Assembly (NCBI GenBank): GCA_023014335.1
Contig: JAECYW010000004.1
Location: 992,001-1,056,000 of the forward strand
From: Galerina marginata
Lineage: Eukaryota; Basidiomycota; Agaricomycetes; Agaricales; Galerinaceae
Length of the DNA: 64,000 bases
Reading direction: 5' to 3'
The notes under the pieces are model-generated. The model was not told where the DNA came from and made no database searches. It saw nothing but the letters and a program-made list of their open reading frames with translations. Below are positions 21,872 to 33,929 of the stretch, one piece after another. Each line of letters starts with the position of its first letter. Within the stretch, counting starts at the first letter, position 1. The position numbers were made by a program, and so were the translations under genes.

Positions 21872-23615
21872 TGAAGGGACGGCCCTTGGTCCAGCCCTGA
21901 ATTTTTCGATTTTACGAACTCTTCTCTCTCAAACTTAGATAGAAATGAAGTATATTGAACGTCCCGGACAGTACACGCAGAGCATAGACTAAAGAAAACT
22001 ATTGTACGCGACGGAACACTGTGATAAAATAATAGTATTCATAACTACGGTACTACAAAACGTACGGTGAATACATTAATGGACGGTGCTACGAACGCGA
22101 GCCAACCCGAGCACCCACTACAGATAAGCGCGGGTCTTTAGCGCTCAATGTGAACCAAAACGATGCAGTGATTGCCTTTATTATCGCATGCCGTCTCGGC
22201 ACGATCCGAATAAGACGGGGAGCGGGCCCGAGAAGTCAGAACACGAGTCGCGGGTATTCCCGTGCTTACTGAAGAGATTCGCAGAACCCTTGAAAGAACC
22301 GAAGAACGGAGATAAGTCCAATTTGAGCTATGTACGGTACCTCCGACTTCACCGACGGGGCATACCTATATTTAGCAAAGAGTGTAGCGCGTGAACAAGT
22401 CAACATGCGGGAGACTTAGAACACCAGACAGGAATGCCATGCTGAACGTACCGTACATTGATACACGGTATAAGAAATTAATGGGGAGTTCTACAAACGG
22501 GGACGGGAATTAATAAATCCACGGAGATATTTCTCCTTTCGGTTGTAGGCACCCGGAGATATTGATGAAACAAGTTAACCAGAGAGCATATGGACTGTTC
22601 CACACGGTACGGTTCCATCAAAGGACGGTATTATGCATAAAGGAGTTACGGGGCTCAGACCTAACGGGGACGCGTACCAATAACTCCTCTTTTGCACAGT
22701 TAAATTCGGTTCACGACTTAGTAAGATACCAGTACTCGCATGGGACCGGAGGTTTGTAAAAGGACGGTGCTCCGAAATAACACATGTAAAATTAGTATCG
22801 TGTAGTATAAAGTTAGTAGACGTTTGTAGCGCAATAACAAGCAATTTACCACTCACGAAATTATATTTGGACGGTTCATACGAGCTGCCTAAGTGACTTC
22901 AACGTGTTGACTTGTCTTCGAGGAATTTTGAATAGTATTTGACTTGAAAGAATTTCACCTTTGTGATCAGAGTGAGAGTATCTTAGATAACGGTTCTAAG
23001 ACTTGAAACGAAGATCTTGTTCACCGTCATATTGTTGACTAGAATAAGGCTCCGGTGGCCCTCCGATTTGGCAGCGCATTAAACTGTACTTCGGTAGTAC
23101 GGTGTTGTCAAAGACCTGGACTGTGATAGGGACAATTTCGGTAATTGTAGACTATCCGGGACATTGAAGAGTTATTTTAGTTGATAGGTTTCGGTAACCT
23201 AAGAGCACTTGCGTTTCGGTAACGCACCGATTATTGAGCATACGTCGTTAGTCGACATTTTCACTATAAACACAGAGTACGGGACTCTACACCAAAAATA
23301 TCATTCTATTTCTCAAACCAATATACAACCTTTCTCCGGGTCGTTGCACTTACATTGTGTACGCGTCCCTCCAGTTTTCACGAGATTGACGGGAATCATC
23401 GGCTTTGATCAGGGTATTGTAAAATTACTGTCCCTCCCAGAGACGACTAGTCAAATATTTGATTGGGTGATTACTGCTAGACAATTAAGAGTGTTAGATT
23501 TGGATATTGACTGAGACCATTGGGGACGTATAGTAGGGATTTTCATTTCATTATTGAAGTGTTTATCTATTGTGGTCTAGCTAGTATTCAGAACTACCCC
23601 GCAGCTACCATCTTG
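21872..23615 (+). repeat. 5' LTR (1744 bp)
   Basis: Begins TGAAGGGACGG and ends ACCATCTTG, the last base differing from the A of the 3' LTR. It contains many ACGG/CCGT words. Short open frames inside it are repeated in every LTR copy and are not coding candidates. Confidence 0.92.
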
Positions 23616-23617
23616 TC

Positions 23618-23635
23618 TGGAGCCCACCGCGAGGG
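23618..23635 (+). promoter_or_regulatory. tRNA primer-binding site
   Basis: Starts TGGAGCCCACCGCGAG two bases after the 5' LTR. Its complement ends in CCA and would supply a CTCGC T-stem strand plus a 7-base acceptor strand, as expected for the 3' end of a tRNA. I cannot name the tRNA with certainty. Confidence 0.7.
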
Positions 23636-23707
23636 AGGGTTAAATTCCAGATCAAACCTTTGATCTTTCTGTCTACATCGGAAAGCTGAAAAATCACAAC
23701 CGTACAT

Positions 23708-25480
23708 TTGACGGTTACAGAAAGCTACTATTTTAAAAAGACACGGGTAACCGTCCTTTTATTAAACATAGCAGACAGAGGAAGAGGTAAAAAGAAGCGG
23801 ACGGAGCCAGCACCAGTGGAGTTTAATCAACCGTCTACATCTAGGGGGACGAATAATTCCAGTGGAGCAACCCTTCCTTACCAAGATAAACTTCCGAGCG
23901 TTAGTAGATCGAAGCCTAAGGCCAAATCTATTAGTAACAATAACCCCACAGAAGAACGTTACAGGGCACGCGTATCGGCCAGTGTTGAAAGTCAGAGACA
24001 ACGGATTAGCGAAGGACCTGAGGAATCACCAAGGGCATCATCTAGTACCGTACCAGTCTTAACAACAACCGTGGCTACTACCAATCCAGTTACCCCAGAC
24101 GTACCGAATAATACCAATATTTCTACCAATTTACCCGTACAACCTCAGACAATCATGCCTATGCCAATTCCCGGATCGAGGGACGCGCCGAAGTTTGATG
24201 ATGAGCAACCGTCCGAATTATTACGATTCATAAATAGAGTGGAAGACTTGTTTGCTACTCACAATATCACTAGTGAGAAGACAAAGGTTGAAACTCTTGG
24301 AAAGTACGCGTCGGCTGTAACAGAGTCAGAATGGAAAGCGTTCCCGTCCTACGAGCTTGGGAAATGGGCAGACTATAAAAAGGAAATTGTTAGGAGTTAT
24401 CCAGAAGCAGCAGCTTTGGAGACGGGATCGTTAGAAAGATTGGAGAAGATCTTAAAAGCTAAAGGGGGCAGAAACGGGATAAGAGAAAATAATCTAGATG
24501 AGCTACTCAGTCTCAAGCGATCATTCTGTGCAGAAGCAGCAAAGTTGCAAGCAGAACCTAAGCTACTCTCGAATAGGGAGTTAGTAATTAAGTTCTATTC
24601 GTGCTTACATCCAGACTTCGTCAACAGAATAGAAAATAGACTGGATCTCATTCATGATAAAGTAGCGGCGGCCCCAGCAGCAGCGACGGTTAACTACAGA
24701 AACGAGGACCGATTCACCTTAAATGAAGTAATCGAGACCGCGATAGTAATAGCCGAACGTGCGCATGGGTCAACCAGCAGATATAATGTGGATGAAGGGT
24801 CTACTTTCTCTAGAACCTTAGTACGGGACAAAGGACACGATAGCCAGAATCCAAAATTAGAAGAAGACATGGCATTGTTACAAGATACCGTACGGCTTCA
24901 GAGTCAACAGAGTCAGACCATTTCGAAAACATTAGAACAGCTCCTGACCGCTGTCAATACGCTAAAGAACGCACCAGCACCTTTGCCTATGGCGAGTGCA
25001 CCGTACAATCCGACGGGCTATAACAGGAATGTTTATGTAGGACGGGACGCGGCCGGAAACATCTGTTTCTATTGCAGAGAGACGGGTCATCGAATCCTTG
25101 ACTGTCCACATGCAAATAAGCATCTCGGGCAAGGCTGGATAACGCGTAACGAGCAGAATCAGATAAGGTTACCAACGGGAGATTTCGTACCTCGAGATGG
25201 TAATAAGACTATGAGAGAAGTCGTCGAAGCAAAGAATAAGAGGCAACCTCCAGTAAAAACTGGCCAGTCACAAGCCGGGTTTTTCCAAGATGCCGATTAT
25301 GAGCACGACGTCTACTTCACCCAGACTTATGATCAGCTCATAAACGATACAGAGGTAGCGAGACAGTTAGCTACCATGGCACAAAATTACGGACGGGAGA
25401 CTCTGGATAGAGTAATGAGTCGGAATGATTTCTCCAGGTCAGAAGGGGGATACGCTGCCGACCAGTCAAATTTTCAATAA
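23708..25480 (+). CDS. gag: Gag of the 17.3 kb element
   Basis: Open frame of 590 codons. The first ~130 residues are basic and Ser/Thr/Pro-rich. A capsid-like helical domain follows at about 160-340, and a zinc knuckle C-x2-C-x4-H-x4-C near residue 451 (CFYCRETGHRILDC). No ATG lies near the start: the frame begins at a TTG and the first in-frame ATG is near codon 150. Either a spliced leader joins at an AG such as the one at 23718-23719, or a non-AUG start is used. The frame ends at TAA 25478-25480, four bases after a slippery heptamer that would shift ribosomes into the protease frame. Confidence 0.85.
   Translation: MTVTESYYFKKTRVTVLLLNIADRGRGKKKRTEPAPVEFNQPSTSRGTNNSSGATLPYQDKLPSVSRSKPKAKSISNNNPTEERYRARVSASVESQRQRISEGPEESPRASSSTVPVLTTTVATTNPVTPDVPNNTNISTNLPVQPQTIMPMPIPGSRDAPKFDDEQPSELLRFINRVEDLFATHNITSEKTKVETLGKYASAVTESEWKAFPSYELGKWADYKKEIVRSYPEAAALETGSLERLEKILKAKGGRNGIRENNLDELLSLKRSFCAEAAKLQAEPKLLSNRELVIKFYSCLHPDFVNRIENRLDLIHDKVAAAPAAATVNYRNEDRFTLNEVIETAIVIAERAHGSTSRYNVDEGSTFSRTLVRDKGHDSQNPKLEEDMALLQDTVRLQSQQSQTISKTLEQLLTAVNTLKNAPAPLPMASAPYNPTGYNRNVYVGRDAAGNICFYCRETGHRILDCPHANKHLGQGWITRNEQNQIRLPTGDFVPRDGNKTMREVVEAKNKRQPPVKTGQSQAGFFQDADYEHDVYFTQTYDQLINDTEVARQLATMAQNYGRETLDRVMSRNDFSRSEGGYAADQSNFQ
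25468..25474 (+). promoter_or_regulatory. Predicted -1 frameshift site, gag to protease
   Basis: A AAT TTT in the gag frame fits the X XXY YYZ rule for -1 slippage. It lies four bases before the gag stop. The -1 frame is open through it and leads directly into the protease ORF, which lacks its own ATG. No downstream pseudoknot was modelled. Confidence 0.55.
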
Positions 25481-26676
25481 GTTCGAGGAAAGGGGCAGTG
25501 ACTTCCTCTACTAAACCGGTGGATAAGTCGACTAAAGCGAAGCCCCTGGAGAACCGTAAAAGTGTCAGGTTTATCAAGAAAGCAGAAATACCCCAAGAAT
25601 CAGCTGATGAAGGAGATAGCGAAGAGACTGAAGAAGAACAGGAAGAAGAAGTTGAAGAAGAACCGGTACCAAGAGGACCACCGGTTTCATCGCGAAAGAG
25701 CAAAGAAAAAGAGCGTACGGTTAAGGCTAAAACCTTGCCAAAAGCAGTAGTAAAGCCGAGGGAGTTGCCTTATGTAGATGTCCCACCGTTGAAGACTGTG
25801 ACCCGTACTAGTGAGCCGCGACCGGCCACGAACGAGGCACCTAAGGACGGTCCAGCATATAAAACTAAGGCACCCGTCGAGGAAAACGCAGAGTCTAGTA
25901 AAGTCCTAGATGAAATCATGGACCTTTCGGTAGCCATACCATTAAAGAACTTGTTGGGCAATGCACCCGGCATCCGGGAGGCATTTAAGAAGAATGTCAC
26001 TAAAGCCAGAAAACAAGTCTTCATGGAGGAGATACTAGAGGCCGATGCTAGGACGAGAGAGATAGAGACAGGTTTGACGGTCGATCAATTACCCGTATCT
26101 AACTTCATGTTAGCCGGGATTCTCAACGATCAAAACCTCCAGCCCGATTTACGAGTCGCATCAGACCCGTACTTGCAATTTGCCCAAACGCATGACGGTG
26201 CAGTTCCAAAGGAGGTATACGTCGCAAGGGATACTTATGCCCTGCGCTCCTTATATCCTAAAATAAATCATATAGGACAAGAAGAATCGATAGTAGATAG
26301 CGGCTCACAGATTGTTTCTATGTCTGAGGCCGTAGCTATTGAAATCGGTTTAACTTGGAACCCAAACGTCACTATTAACATGCAAAGTGCAAACGGCTCG
26401 GTTGAAAAGACGCTGGGATTAGCGGAAAATGTACCATTTTCGTTCGGTGGAGTGACGGTGTACTTACAAGTACACATCATTAAGAACCCACCGTACCGAG
26501 TATTATTGGGACGACCGTTCGACGTGTTGACTAGTAGTACGGTACAAAATACCGATGATGGCGACCAACGGATCGTGATCTCGGATCCAAATAGTGAACG
26601 GAGAGCAGTACTTCCAACGTACCGTCGGGGTGAAAGTCCTGATGTTCTCCAGCGACAAAAAGCTCAATCTTTTTAG
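25474..26676 (+). CDS. Retropepsin-like protease ORF
   Basis: Open in the -1 frame relative to gag, with no ATG near its start (conventional reading begins at a GTG at 25498). The first ~230 residues are a charged, Glu-rich spacer. The protease domain lies at about residues 240-360, with the catalytic IVDSGSQ near residue 264 and a downstream hydrophobic-GR flap partner (VLLGRPFD). It would process Gag-Pol in the particle. The stop TAG 26674-26676 abuts a run of five T, and the pol frame is again -1, so a second slip at U-UUU before the stop would be needed to reach RT. The heptamer there is not canonical. Confidence 0.8.
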   Translation, partial: SISSRKGAVTSSTKPVDKSTKAKPLENRKSVRFIKKAEIPQESADEGDSEETEEEQEEEVEEEPVPRGPPVSSRKSKEKERTVKAKTLPKAVVKPRELPYVDVPPLKTVTRTSEPRPATNEAPKDGPAYKTKAPVEENAESSKVLDEIMDLSVAIPLKNLLGNAPGIREAFKKNVTKARKQVFMEEILEADARTREIETGLTVDQLPVSNFMLAGILNDQNLQPDLRVASDPYLQFAQTHDGAVPKEVYVARDTYALRSLYPKINHIGQEESIVDSGSQIVSMSEAVAIEIGLTWNPNVTINMQSANGSVEKTLGLAENVPFSFGGVTVYLQVHIIKNPPYRVLLGRPFDVLTSSTVQNTDDGDQRIVISDPNSERRAVLPTYRRGESPDVLQRQKAQSF

Positions 26677-29600
26677 ACGGCCTTGAGGAATTGATCCCAG
26701 ATCAAGGAGAGGTAGCTGTGGTGTTTGAGCTTAATGAAGAGACACAGACGATTAATTTGATTAGTTATGCACAACCGAAAGAACAGAAATTTACAGATAC
26801 GGGAGTACGGGATGCATATTTATCCCAAGCCTTACAAGAAGACGGCATTGAAGAATCAGATAGAAATAAAGCCCAGGCATACTTCCAACAAACAGCAGCC
26901 TCACTTCCTAGTGAACCGTCTGCGTCGGTATTCTTAGGAAAGAAGTATAAGCCAGTAGCACAGAAAGTACGTCCAGTGTACGCGGAACTACCAGAGAAAT
27001 TTAGAATAATTAGGGAAATTAAAGGCGATCCCTTAGAGAACATGCCGGAATTAAATCCGAACCCAACGGATTTTGTACCAACTGGACGGTACACTGAAGC
27101 TAGACAGAAAGCGTTTGATAAGGTACATGAAGGCGATTTTCTTTTACCAGAAGAAAGAAAATTAGTGCACAATATTATGATGAACCAGAATGAAGCTTTT
27201 GCATGGGAAGACTCAGAACGGGGCACGTTTCGGGAAGATTTCTTTCCTCCTGTAGTGATACCCACCGTCGAACACACACCTTGGGTATATAAAAATATTC
27301 CTATCCCGCCGGGACTGTACGATGAGGTTTGTAGGATTATCAAGTCCAAGAGGGACTCGGGTGTCTATCAAGCATCGAACTCGTCGTACCGATCTAAGTG
27401 GTTTACCGTACTCAAGAAGGACGGTAAGAGTCTCAGACTAGTACACAGTCTAGAACCATTGAATGCAGTAACTATTGCTCATTCGGGGGTTCCCCCAGCA
27501 ACTGAAGATTTAGCTACCCATTTCGCCGGACGGGCATGCGGTGGAATGTTCGATCTATACGTCGGATATGATGAAAGAATATTAGACGAGGCCAGCAGGG
27601 ATCTCACTACCTTCCAGACACCGTACGGTGCCATGAGACTAGTGACTTTACCGATGGGTTGGACGAACTCCGTACCTATATTTCATGATGATGTAAATTT
27701 CATTTTACAAGCAGAAATACCGGAATATACGATGCCTTATATAGATGATGTGCCAGTACGAGGCCCAGCCACTAGATATGAAAAAGCGGACGGTACATGT
27801 GAAACGATACCAGAAAATGACGGGATCAGGCGTTTTATCTGGGAACACATGCAGAACGTCAACAGAATAATTCAACGAATGAAATATTGTGGGGGAACTT
27901 TCTCTGGCACTAAGTCACTCCTATGTGCAGAAGAGATCACCGTGGTAGGACATCAATGTACACCTAACGGGCGGAAACCCACTACCGATCGTGTTAAGAT
28001 AATTGAGGATTGGGGACCGTGTAAAGATTTATCGGACGTACGGGCGTTCCTAGGAACGGCAGGCGTTCTCCGGTGTTATATTTCCAACTATGCACTAAGA
28101 GCCCGTCACCTACAGAAATTAACACGTAAAGATATTCCGTTTGAATGGGGCCCTGATCAAGAAAAGAGCATGGCTATGTTAAAAGAGGGTGTTCGTAACT
28201 CTTATTCATTGAAGCCAATAGATTATGAAGGACAGGGAGCCGTAGTACTTGCGGTAGATACTTCTTACATTGCCGTAGGATATTATATCTACCAAGAGGA
28301 CAAGGACGACCCGAAGAAGCATTATTATGCAAAATTCGGCTCGATAACCTTGAATGAACAAGAAGCTCGTTATTCCCAACCAAAGAGAGAGCTCTTCGGA
28401 TTGAAGAAAGCTTTAGAAGCTAATAAGAAATGGTTGATAGGAGTCAGGAAATTAGTTGTGGAAACAGACGCCCAGTTCATCGGGGGAATGTTACACAATC
28501 CGGACATGATGCCTAATGCGGTCATAAACCGATGGATAGAACAGATCGGCATGTATCACTTCAAGTTGCGTCATAAAGCAGGGAAAACCTTTGGCCCTGA
28601 CGGTTTGTCTAGACGTCATAGGCAACCCGCCGATCCCGAAGTATCGGAAACGGAGACGGACTCGGACCCTGAAGATGAAGACGAATTGACGGGACGTTTT
28701 AAAATAACTATTGCTGATCCGACGGAGCCACCGATCAAATCTATTAGTGACTTCGCAGATAAGATCGACAATCGTAAGGGATTCATGCAGCAATTAGTCT
28801 CTGAGACCTTCTTGCAAGCAGGAGTAGGCCCACGTATCACTTTGGCTGATAACAGTGCGACCCGTCCCTTACCGATCCTAGAATTTGCCCATCTTATAGA
28901 GGAAGATCGTGGACGGTTCGACGGAGTGGCCAAGTCAACTTCGTGTTTCAAACAGGAACTAGAGGAAGCCGATTCATTCAGGATACAAGAAAAGATCCAT
29001 TTAGAGAACTATTTAGCTAATAATCAAGCAGCTCTAGGATCGGAACGATGTGACGCCGTACAACAATTAGTTAACGTATTGGCATTACCAGATAATGATA
29101 AACTTCAGCAGAAAGGACCGTACCCTGAAAAGCACCGGACAGCAAGTGCTATTCAACAGGACGGTAGAATACCGGCAGTTCAGAAATGGTTCGCCAACAG
29201 GAAATATAGGCCCAAGGGTCTCAACGAGAAAGAATACAAGCAGTTTGTACGGTTCGCTAACCGTTTTATCATGTACGAAGGACGGTTGTATCATCGAGGG
29301 CAAAACGCTCAACATCGTCTATACGTCGAGAAAGATAAACGAATGTACATGTTGACTGCAGCCCATGACCACGTTGGACATAGAGGGTTTTATGCTACTA
29401 ACCAACTATTAATTCAACGATTCTGGTGGCCGGAAATGGAGAGGGATGTTAATTGGTTTATTAAAACTTGTCACGTTTGTCAGGAAAGGCAGAAGACCAT
29501 GATAAAGATTAAGCCAATTATAACTCATACCCCGTCCATTTTTCAGACCTTACATGCAGATGTTATGCATATGACGCCCGCTTCTAATCAGTGTGGATTT

Positions 29601-30578
29601 ATTGCCCATGGACGGTGCGCGATGACATCTTGGATGGAAGGACGGGCACTTAGAAAACAAGACGGACGGTCGATTGGCATGTGGATCTGGGAAGATATTA
29701 TATGTCGATGGGCGTGTATCGTAGAATTCGTGACGGATAATGGACCAGCATTTTTAGCAGCAGTTAAATGGCTTGAGGAGAAGTACGGGATTAAAGGAAT
29801 TCGAATATCACCGTACAACTCACAAGCTAACGGCACTGTAGAACGGCCTCATTGGGACGTCAGGCAAATGCTATATAAATTACTCGGTGAAAAGAACGTG
29901 CACAAGTGGTACTGGTTCCTACCGTACATTATGTGGGCCGACCGAATCACGATCAGAAGAAGAATGGGATGTTCACCTTTCTTTATGGTGACGGGAGCAC
30001 ATCCAATATTACCTTTAGACGTGAAAGAAGCCACTTGGCTAGTGAAACCACCGACGGGTATCCTAACGGACGATGAATTAATAGCATTTCGTGCCCAGGC
30101 ACTAGCTAAACATAAGGTCCACGTTGATCAAATGAGAAAAAGAATTGACCAACAGAAGTACGAGCGTTTATTACGCTACGAAGCCGACAACCGTGCGGTT
30201 ATTAAGGATCATGACTTCCAGCCGGGTGACTTAGTATTAGTGAGGAATACTACCGTCGAGGATAGTCTGGATAAGAAAATGAAACCTAGATATTTAGGAC
30301 CTATGATAGTAATTAGACGAACTCTGGGAGGGTCGTACGTAGTTGCTGAACTGAACGGTGCCGTCTGGCAACATAAGGTTGGCGCGTTCAGAGTGATCCC
30401 GTACTATGCCAGAGAAAAGATAGAAGTGACGGGGGATATATTAGACCTCATAGACGTCTCTAGAGAAGGCCTAGAAAAGATTCTAGCAGGCCCAGAAGAA
30501 ATCGAGGATTTAGGCAAGAAACAGCGCGACTATGCACTAGAGAAAGTCCACTTAGAAACTGATAGTGATGAAGAATAG
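26673..30578 (+). CDS. pol: RT-RNase H-integrase polyprotein
   Basis: About 1300 codons, fully open. Residues counted from 26691: RT with a divergent core (PMGW, then YIDDVP near 350); RNase H with a VDTS start near 522 and ETDAQ; integrase zinc domain H-x3-H..C-x2-C at about 895-935; catalytic Asp in ADVMHM near 955, Asp in TDNGP near 1016 and Glu in TVERP near 1051, the last two about 35 residues apart. A GPY/F-like C-terminal module (YLGPMIV, then GSYVV) follows, and no chromodomain is present. All catalytic residues are intact. The stop lies 97 bp from the 3' end of the convergent antisense gene E. Confidence 0.92.
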   Translation, partial: LDGLEELIPDQGEVAVVFELNEETQTINLISYAQPKEQKFTDTGVRDAYLSQALQEDGIEESDRNKAQAYFQQTAASLPSEPSASVFLGKKYKPVAQKVRPVYAELPEKFRIIREIKGDPLENMPELNPNPTDFVPTGRYTEARQKAFDKVHEGDFLLPEERKLVHNIMMNQNEAFAWEDSERGTFREDFFPPVVIPTVEHTPWVYKNIPIPPGLYDEVCRIIKSKRDSGVYQASNSSYRSKWFTVLKKDGKSLRLVHSLEPLNAVTIAHSGVPPATEDLATHFAGRACGGMFDLYVGYDERILDEASRDLTTFQTPYGAMRLVTLPMGWTNSVPIFHDDVNFILQAEIPEYTMPYIDDVPVRGPATRYEKADGTCETIPENDGIRRFIWEHMQNVNRIIQRMKYCGGTFSGTKSLLCAEEITVVGHQCTPNGRKPTTDRVKIIEDWGPCKDLSDVRAFLGTAGVLRCYISNYALRARHLQKLTRKDIPFEWGPDQEKSMAMLKEGVRNSYSLKPIDYEGQGAVVLAVDTSYIAVGYYIYQEDKDDPKKHYYAKFGSITLNEQEARYSQPKRELFGLKKALEANKKWLIGVRKLVVETDAQFIGGMLHNPDMMPNAVINRWIEQIGMYHFKLRHKAGKTFGPDGLSRRHRQPADPEVSETETDSDPEDEDELTGRFKITIADPTEPPIKSISDFADKIDNRKGFMQQLVSETFLQAGVGPRITLADNSATRPLPILEFAHLIEEDRGRFDGVAKSTSCFKQELEEADSFRIQEKIHLENYLANNQAALGSERCDAVQQLVNVLALPDNDKLQQKGPYPEKHRTASAIQQDGRIPAVQKWFANRKYRPKGLNEKEYKQFVRFANRFIMYEGRLYHRGQNAQHRLYVEKDKRMYMLTAAHDHVGHRGFYATNQLLIQRFWWPEMERDVNWFIKTCHVCQERQKTMIKIKPIITHTPSIFQTLHADVMHMTPASNQCGFIAHGRCAMTSWMEGRALRKQDGRSIGMWIWEDIICRWACIVEFVTDNGPAFLAAVKWLEEKYGIKGIRISPYNSQANGTVERPHWDVRQMLYKLLGEKNVHKWYWFLPYIMWADRITIRRRMGCSPFFMVTGAHPILPLDVKEATWLVKPPTGILTDDELIAFRAQALAKHKVHVDQMRKRIDQQKYERLLRYEADNRAVIKDHDFQPGDLVLVRNTTVEDSLDKKMKPRYLGPMIVIRRTLGGSYVVAELNGAVWQHKVGAFRVIPYYAREKIEVTGDILDLIDVSREGLEKILAGPEEIEDLGKKQRDYALEKVHLETDSDEE

Positions 30579-30674
30579 ATGCGTAAAAATTGACGATAGT
30601 ATTGGGGAAAAGTGCCTAAGTAGCAGTACAAAACTACTAAGGGAAAAACCTAAGACTATTTACGCGTATAAGGA

Positions 30675-31969
30675 TTAGTTATTATCAGCATCGTCGAGAG
30701 AGACATCCAGATGTAAACGGGCTTCTTTAAGCTTGGCGATTTCGAGAAGGACGGCTTCACGTTGGCGAAGATTATAAGTAACACGATAATTGTAGTCACT
30801 TAAATCCGCGCTCAACGACATAAGCTGCCTATCTACGCCCTCCAAATCGGACGGGAGGGAAGATGAAGCCGCTACTTCTTGAGCCTCTTGCAATGCTGAT
30901 TCCGAAAGCTCAGAAGGAGTAGCCCCTTGAACAGAGAAAAATTAGTAAAAGGGACGGTTAGAAATAAAAGGTCGAATACGTACCGTCGGCGACGGGGTGG
31001 TTTGGCTTGGGCTTCTTGCTGGAAGGGTTTCCCGCAACAGTAGGAGGCTTCGTGGGTGCCTTGTTGAGAGAAAGAGATTCAATATCGAGACCAGGAATGG
31101 GTTCGTGAAATATAAATCTCACTTCCATGCGCTTCTCCGCAAGCTTTGGGGGCATTTCTAGGTTTAGGCTTCTTGACATGAACGGACGAGGGTACGCGTA
31201 CCTTAGCTGCAGCAGGTTTCTTCTTGAACCGAAGAACGCGTTCAGCAGCAGGAGTAGCGGAGGATTGGACGGTAGCAGAACTCTGACTACCGGCCGCACC
31301 ACCCTCGTCGTCCACGACCATAGCCTTGAAAGCCCTAACTAAGAGACCTTGAATTAAAAGACGGTTGATAAGGCGTCTTACCTCCTCCATATCATCCTAC
31401 GAACCGTAACTGATTAGTGCCCAAGTAATAAAAAGAGGAGACGGTTAAGTTACTCACGTCTTCTTCGATATCGTCGGGACGGGGACGGCTAGATCTACCT
31501 GAGAGTTTAGCCGGCTAAAAAAAAAGAAAGGGATAGTCAGCAAAATAGAACAAGAAGTATACAGAGAAAACTGACTCGTACGGGCTTATCGCGGATTTCC
31601 TGAATAGACTTGCAGAGTCGAGCCATGCTACGGTACTCTTGCGGATACTCCGGAAATTTGGTTGGGTAGGCTTTCATGTAGTCTTGAAAAGCACGTCGAA
31701 TGCCGAAAGGAATATCCCTGGCAGCTTTACCAGCATCCTGGACTAGCTGAGGATGTTCCACCCAACCCGACTGAGAAAGAAAATTAATCAGAAAGTGACG
31801 GGACCAAAAGATGTACGGTACGCACGATTAATTTCGCCGCATCAATAAGACCGCCCCAAAGCGACAACACAGAACGAGCATCGTGTGGAGACTCGGGGGT
31901 AGTATGGTGCATGATGTAGAACGTTTGACGAACCGCATCTTCAACCGGAGGATCGAGTACAGCACGCAT
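30675..31969 (-). CDS. Antisense gene E, 330 aa, unknown function
   Basis: Six exons: 31969-31826, 31770-31582, 31514-31458, 31393-31202, 31143-30984 and 30925-30675. All joins keep frame with GT-AG introns of 55-67 bp. No family recognised. The N-terminal ~110 residues look globular and helical. A middle linker is basic and Ala/Lys/Pro-rich (FKKKPAAAK; SKKPKPNHP). The C-terminal ~60 residues form a likely coiled coil (LRQREAVLLEIAKLKEARLH). Three donors begin GTAC and one GTGCG rather than GTRAG. It converges on pol. The exon 4/5 junction is the least certain, as an alternative frame exists across it. Confidence 0.7.
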
Positions 31970-32223
31970 TTCGAGAAAAGAGATAGAGAAGTACGGGAGA
32001 AATTACCGTCTCTCTTATACAAAACAGAGAGATTTTACTGATGGTGCAAAGTTGATTTAGCGGACGGGGGACTTCACATTTCAACGACTAACGGGTTAAC
32101 GGACCTATCTCCAAAAGGGGACGGGGCGCAACATTCACATGTTTCACAGCCACGGATGTTTTACCATAGAAGGATAGTAACTACCAAATATGGACTACAT
32201 CTGATGGGGACTTGTGTTAAGGG

Positions 32224-32868
32224 CTAGTACGCTCCCGAGCTGAAACCAAAATCACGGAAAGGCCTCATGATGTTCTGAAGGTACAACCATTCCTTGATGC
32301 GGACATAGTTCAACCGCAAAAGATCATAGTCGGAGAACTGAGCGTCAGCGCGCAAATCGTCGATCAAGTAGTTTTGTTCGCGCCACGCGTCGTAGAGTTG
32401 CTAAAGAAATAGATGAATGATCGATCAGCAAAGTACGGTGCATGATGGAAAATCGGTACTTACCCCATAAGAGCGACTCATGGACGGGAGGTCCTTACGG
32501 ATCATGAGGTTGAAGAATTCCCTAGGGATATCCATCTGATCGCGGAGTGACCTCCAAGACGTATACCACGATTCGAACGCGGTGATATAGGCATTGCCAA
32601 TAGCAGTGCCGTAGCAGAAAAGAGTCGGATCCAGGTTCATCTAGATAGTACGGTTAAGAATTGTGAATGGCTATAGGAAAGATACTTGTCTTACCAATGA
32701 CTCCGTCAATTGCGTTAACTCGTGAAACGGCATGTCGACGGGTCTACCGCCGACTCGGGCGAAAGCCACGGTAAATGCCAACGCGGAAGCAGAGACTTGC
32801 CCGCGCTCATCAGAGGGGGCTACTTCTTGGTTATCGGTAATGATGAGAGCGTTGGATAGAGAGGACAT
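32224..32868 (-). CDS. Antisense gene D, 175 aa, unknown function
   Basis: Three exons: 32868-32695, 32640-32464 and 32400-32224, with introns of 54 and 63 bp and all phases zero. An alternative in-frame ATG lies 45 bp upstream (32913). No recognised domain. The product is small, helical and aromatic-rich (WYTSWRSLRDQMDIP; LRLNYVRIKEWLYLQN), without membrane segments or signal peptide. Genes B, C and D have the same three-exon plan and similar size, with a shared style (IP/FP..SPF.. then a ..W.. helix), which suggests, weakly, that they are ancient duplicates. Confidence 0.7.
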
Positions 32869-32995
32869 GATGGGCTTTTTCTCTGATATAGAACACCGTA
32901 AAAATGGCCTCAATTTATAGGCAAATGGGGAGGTACATCAGATAGTAATAAAAGAAGGACAGTACGGTCTACGAAGTACGTGGGCTAATGATCAA

Positions 32996-33736
32996 TCAGA
33001 CAGTACGACGAAGGGTAGCAGGTAAATCGCCGCCTGGACGGGTCTCGCCAGCTATAACGGACCACTCTAACGCTTTCAAGTGGTTGATCTCCACTTGGAA
33101 GGCGGGGTCAACTAGGCGACGACGATATTCAGCAGCCGAATTCTGGACTCCCGAGTCCCAGACACCGTATACGTCCTAAAGGGTGTACTGTTAGAAAAAT
33201 AAATCAGAAAGGATTGATGAAAAATACAAACAGTGTGTAAGGTCGGAAGTACGGGATAGGCGGGATCCATCATAAGGGTCAGCATCTCCTCGGCTGCCGG
33301 ACCGTAAGCGAGAGCCATATCGCGCTTGATGTTGTAGAAGCTTGGCAGACCGCGCATCAAGGTAATCCACTGAGTGGAAAGCGACAGGAAATGCAACGCG
33401 ACGGGACTACCGTACTGAATACTGTCCTTCGGGAATTTCAGCTGTACGGGAGCGTCAGAAAAATTTGAATAAGACAGAGTTTAGTGTTGTACGCACGAAA
33501 GCAGTCGTCCAGACAATCAACTCCGGGACGGGAGGCTTGTAAACCTCAGTCGAGGTAGAAGGTTGGGCAAGGACTCGGACGCAAAACGCGTGACGGGCCA
33601 ATCGGGCCTCAGAACGAATAGCTTCGGTTGGAGCATCGTATGACTGAAAATGGTCGGTGTGTACGATCAGAAGGCCATAGAATTCGGTAGCGTGCTGTCC
33701 ACCAATAATGGGCGCAAAAGAAGGATCGACGGTCAT
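32996..33736 (-). CDS. Antisense gene C, 202 aa, unknown function
   Basis: Three exons: 33736-33497, 33441-33253 and 33175-32996, all in phase zero. Introns begin GTGCGT and GTACTT. The second donor was chosen because the alternative GT at 33222 creates a stop. No domain recognised. Residues 80-145 (LKFPKDSIQYGSP.. MLTLMMDPAYP) resemble the matching segment of gene B (LDIPIPLIVYGSP.. ELMMNPDVP), with the intron before it in the same place. B and C are therefore likely paralogues. Confidence 0.72.
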
Positions 33737-33929
33737 AATAAGAGAGTATTTGGAAGTTTGAAGGAAACACTCACCGACTGACGGTGCTACTTATACAATT
33801 CCAAGCACATGGAGCTTCAAGAAGAGAACCGTCGGACCAGTGAGACCAGACAATTTAGAAATGGAGATAGTTCTCAATTCGGATAAAGGAGAGTGGGGGT
33901 TTTATTGTTCAAAACATCAGAAGAGTATT

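Noticed and set aside
22188..23514. Short frames inside the 1744-bp LTRs, repeated at 37713-39039
   Set aside because: Identical because the LTRs are identical; no coding features, and they are not preserved in the older LTR copy.
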